Shown piece after piece: positions 1 to 8,043 of a stretch of DNA of 64,000 nt. The DNA is from WLMZ01 sp031410915 (GTDB lineage: Bacteria; Actinomycetota; Acidimicrobiia; Acidimicrobiales; Ilumatobacteraceae), in the NCBI GenBank assembly GCA_031410915.1, contig JANNZY010000044.1, positions 14,985 through 78,984 on the forward strand, written 5' to 3'. The position numbers and the translations under genes were made by a program. The notes beneath the pieces were generated by a model. The model had not been told where the DNA came from and did no database searches. It saw nothing but the letters and a program-made list of their open reading frames with translations. The stretch's first letter is position 1. Each line of letters starts with the position of its first letter.

Positions 1-39
1 ACAGATCGGATCGACCCAGAAACGGACCTTCGTGCTCAT
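1..39 (-). CDS. DsbA-family oxidoreductase, N-terminal fragment cut by window edge
   Basis: Only the first 13 codons lie in the window, beginning with ATG at 39 on the minus strand and reading MSTKVRFWVDPIC. This FW-[VF]-DP-[IL]-C opening resembles the first strand and active-site cysteine of actinobacterial DsbA-fold proteins related to the mycothiol-dependent nitroreductase Rv2466c, where a CPWxW active site follows. The rest lies outside the window, so the redox motif cannot be confirmed. The call rests on 13 residues and is tentative. Confidence 0.45.
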   Translation of the reverse strand, partial: MSTKVRFWVDPIC

Positions 40-116
40 CGTGTGATTCCTTCTCCGCAGCGCGCAGCTCGGGGTGATCGACGTTCCGCCGACTGGCTCA
101 ACGCCGGTGGCGCCGC

Positions 117-842
117 ATGCATTCCGCGCCAGTCCGTATCATGGCTCCAATGGCTAGGGAGACCGCTGCGAACACGACGGACAGCTGGCTCGCTGTCACG
201 CCTGTCGTCGAGCGCCTGCAGCTCGACGCGCAGAGCTGGATCGACGTCGTGCGCGGCATCATGCCCCGGGCCGACGAGGTCTTCGACGACCTGCACACCA
301 CCGCCGCCTGGGTGCAGGGCAAGGTCTTCCGCTACGAGAAGTACGTCGACGAGCCGCGTCTCGGCGCGATGCAGTCGGGGGCCCAGCGCCATCCGGCGTT
401 GGTCGAGGTCGAGCAGTGGATCAGCCGCACGTACCGCGTCCGCTTCGACGACTACGCGCTCGCGCTGTACCGCAACGAGCGCGACAGCGTGGCCTGGCAC
501 CGTGATCGCGAGATGAAGTGGCTCGAGGACACCGTCATCGGTGTGCTCACCCTCGGTGCGACACGGCCGTGGCTGATGAAGCCGATGACCGGTCAGCGCG
601 GCGACGCGAACGACATGGCCGGCGCGATCGATCTCGTGCCGGCCAGCGGCGACCTGCTCGTCATGGGTGGGCGCGCCCAAGCGGCGTGGCTGCACGCCGT
701 ACCGAAGCTGAACGTGCGGGTCAGGCCGCGCATCTCGGTGCAGTGGCGCTACACGTCGCGGCGCGGCCGGCCCGACACCGCCCCGAGTTACTACGCGCCC
801 CGTCACTTCGGTTCAGGAGGCGGAGCGCGCCAGTCGCGCTGA
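117..842 (+). CDS. AlkB-like 2-oxoglutarate/Fe(II) dioxygenase
   Basis: A 241-residue protein of the AlkB-like Fe(II)/2-oxoglutarate dioxygenase fold, the family that oxidatively removes alkyl groups from nucleic acid bases or, in some branches, from other substrates. The iron triad is visible: the HxD motif in WHRDRE (H128, D130) and the distal histidine in WLHAVPK (H193). The 2-oxoglutarate-binding arginines follow in RVRPRISVQWR (about 203-205). The stretch YALALYRNERDSVAWHRD is typical of this family. ATG codons at 141 and 150 are equally possible starts, since no clear Shine-Dalgarno sequence precedes 117. The last 30 bases overlap the 3' end of the convergent monooxygenase gene. Substrate is not determinable. 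Confidence 0.85.
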   Translation: MHSAPVRIMAPMARETAANTTDSWLAVTPVVERLQLDAQSWIDVVRGIMPRADEVFDDLHTTAAWVQGKVFRYEKYVDEPRLGAMQSGAQRHPALVEVEQWISRTYRVRFDDYALALYRNERDSVAWHRDREMKWLEDTVIGVLTLGATRPWLMKPMTGQRGDANDMAGAIDLVPASGDLLVMGGRAQAAWLHAVPKLNVRVRPRISVQWRYTSRRGRPDTAPSYYAPRHFGSGGGARQSR

Positions 843-2204
843 GCCGGCCGTGCTGACCGGCGACGGTGGGCGACGCAGACCGAGGTGGTCGCGCAACGTG
901 GTGCCCTCGTAGTCGGTGCGGAACACACCCATCTCCTGCAGCTCGGGCACAACCTTGTCGACGAACTCGTCGAGGCCGTGGGGCGTGATGTGCGGGACGA
1001 AGATGTAGCCGTCGGCAGCGTCGTCCTGCACGTAACGGTTGATGGTCTCGGCCACCTGGCGCGGCGTGCCGACGAACGCAGAGCGGGTCGTCACCTCGAT
1101 GATCAGCTCACGGATGCTGAGCTGCTTCTGCTCGGCGATCTGGCGCCACTTGTTCGCAACCGACAGCGAGTCCTGCTCGTGACGCACCCGGCCGCGGGTG
1201 ATGGACGACGTGCCACTCGTGTCCGGGTCGACGGCGGGAAGCGGCCCGTCGGGGTCGTAGGCCGACAGGTCGCGACCCCAGACTTGCTCCAGGAACGCGA
1301 TGGCACCCTGCGGGCTCACCTGCTGCAGGCGGATGTGGCGGGCCTTGTCGATCGCATCCTGCTCGGTGTCGCCCAAGAACGCGACCGCCGCGGGAATGAT
1401 CTTGAGGTCGTCCGGCGAGCGCCCGTAGGTGGCCAGGCGGCGCTTGACATCGGTGTAGAACGCCTGCCCGTCGGCGTACCCGGAGTGCCTGCTGAAGATG
1501 ACGTCGGTCTGTTGCGCAGCCAGCTCGCGCCCACCGTCGCTGTCGCCGGCCTGGATCTGCACGGTCCAACCCTGCGGGCTGCGCGGCACGTTCAGTTCGC
1601 CGCTGATCGCGAACTCGTCGCTACGGTGGTGAAACGTGGTGATCGACTCGTCAGCCACGAACACACCGCGCTCGGCGTCGGCCACGACCGCGTCGTCGGC
1701 CCAACTGTCCCACAGCGTGCGCGCGGCGGTGATGAACTCGCCGGCGCGGTCGTAACGCAGCGAACGGTCCAGGAAGCCGCCGCGGCGGAAGTTCTCGCCG
1801 GTGAACGCATCCGGCGACGTGACCGCGTTCCACGCGGCGCGCCCGTTGCTGAGCAGGTCGAGCGAGGCGAACTGGCGGGCGAGCTCGTAGGGCTCGTTGA
1901 ACGTCGTGTTCAACGTGGCCGCCAGGCCGATGCGGTTCGTCACCGCCGCCAGCGCGGCGAGCACGGTCAACGAATCCGGGCGGCCGACGACGTCGAGGTC
2001 GAAGACCTGGCCACGGTGCTCACGCAGGCGCAGTCCCTCGGCGAGGAAGAAGAAGTCGAACTTGCCCCGCTCGGCGGTCTGGGCCAGATGCACGAACGAG
2101 GCGAAGTCGGTCTGACTGCCCGACTGCGGATCGCTCCACACGGTCGTGTTGTTGACGCCGGGAAAGTGGGCCGCAAGGTGGATCTGCTTCAAGGGCTTGG
2201 ACAT
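813..2204 (-). CDS. LLM-class flavin-dependent monooxygenase, NtaA/SnaA/DszA type
   Basis: A 463-residue flavin monooxygenase of the bacterial luciferase-like superfamily, in the NtaA/SnaA/DszA/SoxA branch. These enzymes use FMNH2 supplied by a separate reductase to oxygenate nitrogen or sulfur compounds. Typical features are the N-terminal barrel start with HFPGVNNTTVW, the motif AERGKFDFFFLAEGL, the GLAATLNTTFNEPYELARQ strand, NGRAAWNAVTS, and the C-terminal YIFVPHITPHGLDEFVDKVVPELQ. Length fits the family. It is the last gene of a leftward operon, 28 bases after the second luciferase-like gene. No flavin reductase is adjacent. Substrate is unknown; sulfur- or nitrogen-scavenging is an inference from relatives. 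Confidence 0.88.
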   Translation of the reverse strand: MSKPLKQIHLAAHFPGVNNTTVWSDPQSGSQTDFASFVHLAQTAERGKFDFFFLAEGLRLREHRGQVFDLDVVGRPDSLTVLAALAAVTNRIGLAATLNTTFNEPYELARQFASLDLLSNGRAAWNAVTSPDAFTGENFRRGGFLDRSLRYDRAGEFITAARTLWDSWADDAVVADAERGVFVADESITTFHHRSDEFAISGELNVPRSPQGWTVQIQAGDSDGGRELAAQQTDVIFSRHSGYADGQAFYTDVKRRLATYGRSPDDLKIIPAAVAFLGDTEQDAIDKARHIRLQQVSPQGAIAFLEQVWGRDLSAYDPDGPLPAVDPDTSGTSSITRGRVRHEQDSLSVANKWRQIAEQKQLSIRELIIEVTTRSAFVGTPRQVAETINRYVQDDAADGYIFVPHITPHGLDEFVDKVVPELQEMGVFRTDYEGTTLRDHLGLRRPPSPVSTAGSARLARSAS

Positions 2205-2232
2205 GGTGTTCCTCGGACTCCTCGGTGACGTC

Positions 2233-3333
2233 TCATGCTGGCGCGAACTGGTTGGCGGGCCGTCCCAGGCCGAACAGGCCGCGCAGTGTGGGGCTTTCGT
2301 AGGCGGTGCGGAACAGGCCGCGTGTTTGCAGTGCCGGCACGACCGTGTCGACGAACTGCGTGATGGTGTGTGGTGTCAGCGCTGGTCGCACGAGGAAGCC
2401 ATCGACGACACCCGCTGCGGACCACGCCGCAGCGAGGTCGACGAAGTCTTGCGCGGTGCCGACGAAGTCCAACGCGCCCGGCGACGACGCAGCAACACCG
2501 TCGAGCCGTGCCCGCGTCGCCATGGCCGCCGCCGTCGTCTCACCGAGGAGGACGTCGATCGATGCGAGCACGGTCGCGTCGCTCACGGCCCGAACCTGCT
2601 CGCGCACGGCGAGCGCGGCATCCAGGTCGGCGACGTGGACCACGATCACGTCGGCGTGGGCGATGCCCAGCCCGAGACCGTGTTGATCACGCGCCTCGAC
2701 CACCACGAGCGCCTGGCCCTGCGGCGATCGCGGCGTGATCGACGGACCACGCACGCTGAAGAAACGGCCCTCGAAGTTGGTGTAGTGCACCTTGTCGCGG
2801 TCGAGGTAGCGGCCGGTGGGCACATCACGGATGACGGCGTCGTCCTCCCAGCTGTCCCACAGTTGCCCGACGACGTCGATCGCTTCTGCGGCCTCGGCAT
2901 ACAGGTCGTCGAGCGGCGCCGGCGAGCGGCGGCCGAAGTGGCGGGCTTCGGCCTCAGTGATCGAGATGTCCACCATCCAGCCGGCCCGACCGAGGCTCAC
3001 GAAGTCCAGCGTGGCGATGTTCTTGGAGACGTGGAACGGCTCGGTGTGAGTGGTGGTCACCGTCGGCACGAGCCCGATCGACGTCGTGACCGGTGCAACG
3101 CGGGCCAGCGCTAGCAGAGCGTCGAGACGGCCGCGCACGTGGGCCTCGCCGTCGCGTTGCAGGTCGAACGAGTCGCTGAGCGTGACGAAGTCGAGCAGGC
3201 CTCGCTCGGCCTCGCAGGCCAGCGCGACAAGGCGGTCGGCGCCGAACAGGTTCGCGGCGTTGGCGTCCGGCTCGCGCCACGCCGCCGGATGCTGTCCCGC
3301 TCCGTCGAGGCTGATGCCGATGTGCAGTGTCAT
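2233..3333 (-). CDS. LLM-class flavin-dependent oxidoreductase
   Basis: A 366-residue luciferase-like flavin enzyme, a distinct paralogue of the monooxygenase that follows it. Visible family features are LLDFVTLSDSF near the N terminus, TTSIGLVPTVTTTHTEPFHVSKNIATLDF, LGRAGWMVDIS, and a C terminus PHTITQFVDTVVPALQ ending with the FRTAYESPTLRGLFGL element common in this branch. The ATG at 3333 was chosen because it forms an ATGA overlap with the stop of the upstream FAD/NAD(P) gene and starts exactly at the first barrel strand; the open frame extends much further upstream only as an antisense shadow of that gene. The enzyme probably acts with its two operon partners. Substrate is unknown. Confidence 0.85.
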   Translation of the reverse strand: MTLHIGISLDGAGQHPAAWREPDANAANLFGADRLVALACEAERGLLDFVTLSDSFDLQRDGEAHVRGRLDALLALARVAPVTTSIGLVPTVTTTHTEPFHVSKNIATLDFVSLGRAGWMVDISITEAEARHFGRRSPAPLDDLYAEAAEAIDVVGQLWDSWEDDAVIRDVPTGRYLDRDKVHYTNFEGRFFSVRGPSITPRSPQGQALVVVEARDQHGLGLGIAHADVIVVHVADLDAALAVREQVRAVSDATVLASIDVLLGETTAAAMATRARLDGVAASSPGALDFVGTAQDFVDLAAAWSAAGVVDGFLVRPALTPHTITQFVDTVVPALQTRGLFRTAYESPTLRGLFGLGRPANQFAPA

Positions 3334-5279
3334 GCCGGTGCTCCGGTCGTGTCGGGGCCGCGGCCCACCGCGACGGTATCGCCACCGGCCAACACGTCGA
3401 GCACCGCTCGGGCGCACGCGTCGTTGTGGCGCAGTGCGAGCGCGTTCGTGTGTGGCCGTACGAAGGCGGGGGCCTTCGATGTGCTGTGCGGTCCCACCGC
3501 GAACAGCCGCGGATGCCGCCCGCCGTCGCGGTCCAGGACTCGCTGGTCCGGATACGACACGCGGATCTGGCCGGTGGTGACCGGTGTGCCATCGGGCTCG
3601 CGCAGACTCAACTCGCTGATCACACCGCGAGCGGCCAATGCCTGCACGAGCGCGCTGGTCGAGCCGTGAACCGACGGACCGGGCAGTCGCGCGTCCATCA
3701 ACGCCCGGGCGGTCACGGTTGCCGGACTCGACGCGCTTGCGGCCACGAACGCGCCCGCTTCCTCGTCGCAGCGCACCCACGCCTCCGCACCCATGAACGT
3801 GACGATGCCGGCTTCGGACAGCGCGAGCAGCTCGTGCATCCGCTGCGGCGGCGGACCGCTGGCGTAGTAGCTGAAGAACCCAAACCACCAGTCGTCGAAG
3901 TCCTGCACCCGCGATTTCGCCGACATCTTCGGCGAGCCGAGAACGAACGGCAAGTTCGCGAACACGGCCAGGAACGCGTTGAACGCGCCGAGGTCTGCGC
4001 TGAAGTGCGGATCGGCTCGGCGAGCGATGTCGGCGCGGACGTGATCGCGTAGGTGTCGCTGCAGCGACTCGACATCGTCGAAGCGAAGACCCGCGAGTGG
4101 ACGGTCGAGGCCGTCGAAGTCGACACGATCCTCGATCGCCGGCACGAATGCGGCGACGACGTCGTCCCACTCCGGCGTACCCCAGTCGACCGCCTCCAGA
4201 GCGAGGTCGAAGTCCGCCCACTCGCCGGCGACGCGACCCTCGTGCCCGAGCGCGAGCTCGTGGTACGCAGCCCAGGCGACTTCCTTCGCGATCAGCGGCC
4301 AGGCGTTGGCGCGGAAATCGACCACGTCGTGCGCGCCGAGCATCGCCTCGATGTTGTCGCGGGTGAAGAAGCGCAGCGCCGTCGGCCGCGTCCCACCCAA
4401 CTCGTAGGTCAGCTTCGTGCGGTACGGCACGCCACGGCGCGAGCCGATGTGGAAGCGGGGCTCCTCGCCGGACGGCTCGTAGCGCAGCGTTCCATCGCCG
4501 CGCGGCGCGAAGCGACCGCCGCGACCCTCGGTCAGCAACACGAGGAGGTCGACGAACCCGAGGCCGAACCCACGCACGATCACGTCCTCGCCGGCGTGGA
4601 AGATGGACAGGTCGGCCTCCGTACCGTAGGCGGGCGGCAGGTACGCCAGCCCGCAACGGGCGGCGAACTCGGCGACGCCGGCGGATTCTCCCGCGGGCTC
4701 GACATCGAGGTGGCCGAGCGTCATCACAACCGCGTCGGCCGCGAATGATCCACCGTCATCGAGTTCGACACGCTGCGTGCCGCCGACCGCGTCGCCGGCC
4801 CCGACCACGTCCACCGCGCTGGCCGCGTGTTCGACGACGCGCACGGTTCCGGCTGCGGCGGCATCGGCGAGAACTCGCCGAAACGCCCAGGCGAGGTACT
4901 CGCCACCGAGGCGACGGGTCGGGAACGTGATCGGCACGAGCGCGTCGGCTTCGAGCCGCAGCTCGTCATCGGCCAACTCGTCGCGCGGCACGATGGCCAC
5001 CCATTCGGCGAGCGACGGGCCGGGGCAGATCGGACCGCTGCACGTAACCGTGTCGTCGGTGAACAGCGTGACGTCACACGCCATCGAGTTCAGTCGCAGC
5101 AGCGGCGACTGGTCATGGCGCCAGACCTTGCCCCCACCCGGCGGATACGGGTCGACCAGATGCACGATCAACCTGTCGCCGCCCCCGTCGTGCGCGGCAA
5201 TGTGGTTGGCGACGATGCGTTCCAGTACCTCGATGCCACGCGGCCCGGCACCGATGATTGCGACGCTCACATCTGTCAT
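3330..5279 (-). CDS. FAD/NAD(P)-binding protein (NAD_binding_9 type)
   Basis: A 649-residue protein with an N-terminal Rossmann FAD-binding strand, VAIIGAGPRGIEVLER, followed by DPYPPGGGKVWR and LLRLNSMACDVTLF. These are typical of the actinobacterial FAD/NAD(P)-binding family (Pfam NAD_binding_9), distantly related to ornithine/lysine N-monooxygenases but of unassigned function. The dinucleotide region around MTLGHLDVEP and VIVRGFGLGFVDLLVLL supports two nucleotide sites. ATG at 5279 is preferred over the in-frame start 18 bases upstream because GGAG lies just before it and the Rossmann strand begins five residues in. It is the first gene of the operon and may supply electrons or oxygenate the substrate with the two luciferase-like enzymes; that role is inference. 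Confidence 0.75.
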   Translation of the reverse strand: MTDVSVAIIGAGPRGIEVLERIVANHIAAHDGGGDRLIVHLVDPYPPGGGKVWRHDQSPLLRLNSMACDVTLFTDDTVTCSGPICPGPSLAEWVAIVPRDELADDELRLEADALVPITFPTRRLGGEYLAWAFRRVLADAAAAGTVRVVEHAASAVDVVGAGDAVGGTQRVELDDGGSFAADAVVMTLGHLDVEPAGESAGVAEFAARCGLAYLPPAYGTEADLSIFHAGEDVIVRGFGLGFVDLLVLLTEGRGGRFAPRGDGTLRYEPSGEEPRFHIGSRRGVPYRTKLTYELGGTRPTALRFFTRDNIEAMLGAHDVVDFRANAWPLIAKEVAWAAYHELALGHEGRVAGEWADFDLALEAVDWGTPEWDDVVAAFVPAIEDRVDFDGLDRPLAGLRFDDVESLQRHLRDHVRADIARRADPHFSADLGAFNAFLAVFANLPFVLGSPKMSAKSRVQDFDDWWFGFFSYYASGPPPQRMHELLALSEAGIVTFMGAEAWVRCDEEAGAFVAASASSPATVTARALMDARLPGPSVHGSTSALVQALAARGVISELSLREPDGTPVTTGQIRVSYPDQRVLDRDGGRHPRLFAVGPHSTSKAPAFVRPHTNALALRHNDACARAVLDVLAGGDTVAVGRGPDTTGAPA

Positions 5280-5298
5280 TGCGCTCCATCCTGGCAAA

Positions 5299-5317
5299 GT
5301 TGACCAGTTCAGTCAAC
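5299..5317. promoter_or_regulatory. Perfect 6-bp inverted repeat, likely operator between divergent genes
   Basis: GTTGAC and GTCAAC flank a 7-base centre, giving a perfect dyad in the 64-base divergent gap between the FAD/NAD(P)-protein gene (minus) and the VOC gene (plus). Each arm contains a TTGAC that could act as a -35 element on its own strand, so a regulator bound here could control both directions. No dedicated regulator gene is adjacent. The operator role is inferred from position and symmetry. Confidence 0.4.
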
Positions 5318-5343
5318 AATGAGATGCCCCGTATCGTTCCCGC

Positions 5344-5730
5344 ATGGACTCAATTCCTCAGCAGTTCCTGACGGTCGCGCCCGTGCTGCCCGTCGCCGAT
5401 CTCGACCGGGCGCTGGCTCATTACGCGGAGCTCGGGTTCGAGACATCCGAGTCCGAGCTCGGCGGCTACGGATTCGCCAAGCGTGACGACGTGTGGTTGC
5501 ACCTGGTGGCCGTCGCCGGCATGGACCCTGACGACGAGGGCGTGTCCTGTTACATCTACGTCGCCGACGCCGACGCGTTGCACGCCGAGTGGAAGGCCGG
5601 ACATGCCCTCGGCGTGCTGATGCCCCCGAACGACACCGACTACGGCCTGCGTGAGTTCGCACACATCGACCAGGACGGCAACCTGCTGCGTGTCGGTTCG
5701 TGGATCACGACCATCGACGACATCCAGTAG
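5344..5730 (+). CDS. VOC/glyoxalase-fold protein
   Basis: A 128-residue protein of the vicinal-oxygen-chelate fold, which includes glyoxalase I, bleomycin-resistance proteins and extradiol dioxygenases. The paired beta-alpha-beta-beta-beta modules are visible: VAPVLPVADLDRALAHYAEL with FAKRDDVWLHLVAV in the first, then CYIYVADADALHAEWK and the usual ending REFAHIDQDGNLLRVGS. The DxDGNLLR ending resembles bleomycin-resistance-like binding proteins. It is divergent from the monooxygenase operon across a 64-base gap. The ligand cannot be told from sequence. Confidence 0.75.
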   Translation: MDSIPQQFLTVAPVLPVADLDRALAHYAELGFETSESELGGYGFAKRDDVWLHLVAVAGMDPDDEGVSCYIYVADADALHAEWKAGHALGVLMPPNDTDYGLREFAHIDQDGNLLRVGSWITTIDDIQ

Positions 5731-5808
5731 CCGAACGGGCGCGGACGAACTTTTTTCGGGGTCCAGGTTTATCCGGCTCCGATCGACGGGTACCCCAACC
5801 GCATGTGT

Positions 5809-5834
5809 GCAGGCGGCTGTTCCCCACCGCCTGC
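5809..5834. terminator. Hairpin between convergent genes, possible bidirectional terminator
   Basis: GCAGGCGG at 5809-5816 and CCGCCTGC at 5827-5834 form a perfect 8-bp GC-rich stem with a 10-base loop. It sits in the 205-base gap where the VOC gene (plus) and the fumarase gene (minus) converge. No U-tract follows directly, so it is not a classical intrinsic terminator; stem-only terminators are, however, common in high-GC actinobacteria. Nothing else is evident in this gap. Confidence 0.4.
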
Positions 5835-5935
5835 CGTGTCCAGCGCGATCGAGCCTCGCCGGACAATCGGTGCTGGTGCCCGTCGCCCTCTCCCATCCAG
5901 GGCGGCGGGTGCCAGCTTCGACCTCCTCGACGTCG

Positions 5936-7291
5936 TCAATCCGACGACTCGCGGTTGCCTCGGGCAACGGCGACAGGGTCGAGCAGGTCTGAAGCAAGCT
6001 TGGGATCGATGCGTCCGTCCTCGCGGACGACATCGATCAAGGACCGTCGCCCGGCGACCGCGGTCTTGACGATGCGGGCGACGGCGTCGTAGCCGAGGGT
6101 GTCATTGAGCCCGGTCGCCAACGCCGGCGTGGACTCGGCGTAGAGCCGGCAGCGGTCGACATCGGCGTCGAGCCCGTCGACGCACTTCTCGGCGAAGAGC
6201 GTGCTCGCCCGAGCCAGCAGCGTGATCGAGTTGACGATGTTGGCGGCAATGACCGGCTGGTACGTGTTCAGCTCGAACGAGCCCTGCGAGCCGGCGAACG
6301 CGACCACCGCGTCGTTGCCGAAGACCTGCGCACACACCTGAGCCACGGTTTCGCACATGACGGGGTTCACCTTGCCGGGCATGATCGACGACCCGGCCTG
6401 CAGCTCGGGGATCTGTAGCTCGCCGAGCCCGGTGGCCGGACCGGAACCCATCCAGCGGACGTCATTCGCGATCTTGAGCAGGGCGACAGCCAGCGTGCGC
6501 AGGTGCGACGAGGCCTCGACGATGCCGTCACGTGCTGCCTGCGCGGCGAAGCGGTTCGGCGCGATCGACACGTCGATGCCATAACGGCCGGCCAGGCGGG
6601 ACACGACGTGGGCACCGAACTCTGGTGGCGCATTGAGTCCGTTGCCGACCGCGGTGCCGCCGAGCGGGACACGTCCGATGCGCGGCATCGCGGATTCGAT
6701 CCGCTCGATCGCCTCCTCGATCTGTGCCGCGTAACCGTCGAACTCGTCGCCGAGGAAGATCGGTACGGCATCCATCAGGTGCGTGCGTCCGGCCTTCACG
6801 ACCTCGGCGAATCGTGACCCGGCACCGGCGAGCGACGCGCGCAGCTGCGCCAGGGCCGGGAGCAACTCGTGCGCGATCGCGACCACGGCGGCCACGGTGA
6901 CGGCTGTCGGGAACGTGTCGTTGGAGGACTGCGACTCGTTGACATCGTCGTTGGGATGCACGGCGAGCCCGGTTGCGGTCGACGCGAGGTTGGCGACCAC
7001 TTCGTTGACGTTCATGTTCGTGCTCGTGCCCGAGCCGGTCTGGAAGACGTCGATCAGGAACTGGTCATCGTGATCGCCGCGCTCGATTGCGTTCGCCGCG
7101 TCGACGATCGCGTCGTAGCGCCGCCGGTTCTCGGTGGACAGGTCGCGCTGTGCCGCCGCGTTGACGACGGCCGCTTCGGCCTTGAGCGCGGCCAGGGCAT
7201 GCACCACCGCGAGCGGCACCGGCCGGCCGGACACCGTGAAGTTGGCGAGGGCGAGGTCTGTTTGATGGCCCCAGAGTCGGTCGGCGTTCAT
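5936..7291 (-). CDS. fumC: Class II fumarate hydratase
   Basis: A 451-residue enzyme of the fumarase/aspartase superfamily, interconverting fumarate and (S)-malate. Conserved blocks are TGSGTSTNMNVNEV (about 86-99), QSSNDTFPTA (121-130), GRTHLMDAVPIFLG (168-181), GGTAVGNGLN (211-220), and the superfamily signature GSSIMPGKVNP (300-310) that carries the mobile catalytic serine loop. GGTAVGxGLN and the THLxDA block favour fumarase over aspartase. The N terminus is shorter than in E. coli FumC, beginning almost directly at the WGHQTDLALANF motif. ATG at 7291 is chosen because it forms TGATG with the stop of the upstream dienelactone hydrolase, implying translational coupling. Confidence 0.88.
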   Translation of the reverse strand: MNADRLWGHQTDLALANFTVSGRPVPLAVVHALAALKAEAAVVNAAAQRDLSTENRRRYDAIVDAANAIERGDHDDQFLIDVFQTGSGTSTNMNVNEVVANLASTATGLAVHPNDDVNESQSSNDTFPTAVTVAAVVAIAHELLPALAQLRASLAGAGSRFAEVVKAGRTHLMDAVPIFLGDEFDGYAAQIEEAIERIESAMPRIGRVPLGGTAVGNGLNAPPEFGAHVVSRLAGRYGIDVSIAPNRFAAQAARDGIVEASSHLRTLAVALLKIANDVRWMGSGPATGLGELQIPELQAGSSIMPGKVNPVMCETVAQVCAQVFGNDAVVAFAGSQGSFELNTYQPVIAANIVNSITLLARASTLFAEKCVDGLDADVDRCRLYAESTPALATGLNDTLGYDAVARIVKTAVAGRRSLIDVVREDGRIDPKLASDLLDPVAVARGNRESSD

Positions 7292-8013
7292 CACGGCGTG
7301 GACGCGGTTTGGATCTGGGTCTGGGTCTGGTCGAGGAGGTAGCGGTCGAACCACTCGAGCATGCGTTGCCAGGCGTCGGTTGCCGCGTCGGCGTTGTAGC
7401 TGGCCCGCACGTCACAGTTGAAGCCGTGCTCGGCTTCGGCGTAGCGCACGACTTCGGTGGCGACGCCGGCGGTCGCTGCGGCGGATCGCAACGCCTCGAC
7501 GTCGTCCACGGGGATGCCTGTGTCGAGGTCGCCGTACAGGCCGAGCCACGGCGCGCCGAGACCGGGCGCAGCGTCGACCAGCGATGGCAGGCCGAAGCGA
7601 CCCGTTGTCACCCCGCCGCCATAAAACGTGACGGCAGCTCCGAGCGGGCGCTTGACCGCCGTGATCATCGCGATCGTGCCCCCCATGCAGAACCCGACGA
7701 TGCCGGTGGACGCAGGCTTGATGCCGGTCCGGTCGAGGTGGTCGAACGCTGCGGCGAGGTCCTCGTCGATCGACTCGGCGCTCACTGCGGTGAAGTGCGG
7801 AGCGACCTTGCTGAAGTCGTCGTAGCCGAGTTTCGGGTCGCCCGTGCGATGGAACAGGTGCGGCGCGACCGCGAGGTAGCCGGCGTCGGCAATGCGACGA
7901 CAGACGCTCTCGATGTGGTCGTTGACGCCGAATGCCTCCTGCACCACCACGATGGCGCCGCGTGCTTGGGCCGGAGGTTGGTGAACGGACAGCGGCGTCG
8001 CGGAGGTGCTCAT
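7291..8013 (-). CDS. Dienelactone hydrolase family protein
   Basis: A 240-residue alpha/beta hydrolase of the dienelactone hydrolase family, which cleaves lactone or ester bonds with a Cys-His-Asp triad. The nucleophile elbow GFCMGG (107-112) carries cysteine 109. An acidic residue lies in LYGDLDTGIP (about 162-164), and the histidine is H196 in AEHGFNCD. The N-terminal EAFGVNDHIESVCRRIADAGYLAVAPHLF is highly characteristic. Length matches ClcD-type enzymes. It is coupled to the downstream fumarase by a one-base overlap. A dienelactone-to-maleylacetate aromatic pathway role is possible, but no other aromatic catabolic gene is adjacent, so the substrate is open. Confidence 0.87.
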   Translation of the reverse strand: MSTSATPLSVHQPPAQARGAIVVVQEAFGVNDHIESVCRRIADAGYLAVAPHLFHRTGDPKLGYDDFSKVAPHFTAVSAESIDEDLAAAFDHLDRTGIKPASTGIVGFCMGGTIAMITAVKRPLGAAVTFYGGGVTTGRFGLPSLVDAAPGLGAPWLGLYGDLDTGIPVDDVEALRSAAATAGVATEVVRYAEAEHGFNCDVRASYNADAATDAWQRMLEWFDRYLLDQTQTQIQTASTP

Positions 8014-8043
8014 CCGGCCGACGTTACTGCCGTCGCCCCGATG

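Noticed and set aside
2233..4656. 807-residue minus-strand open frame
   Set aside because: Only the last 366 residues are a real protein (start 3333); the rest is an Arg-rich antisense-frame shadow of the FAD/NAD(P) gene.
5731..5935. Small genes in the VOC-fumarase gap
   Set aside because: Frames here run into the antisense of fumarase and have no homology-like motifs; only a hairpin is supported.
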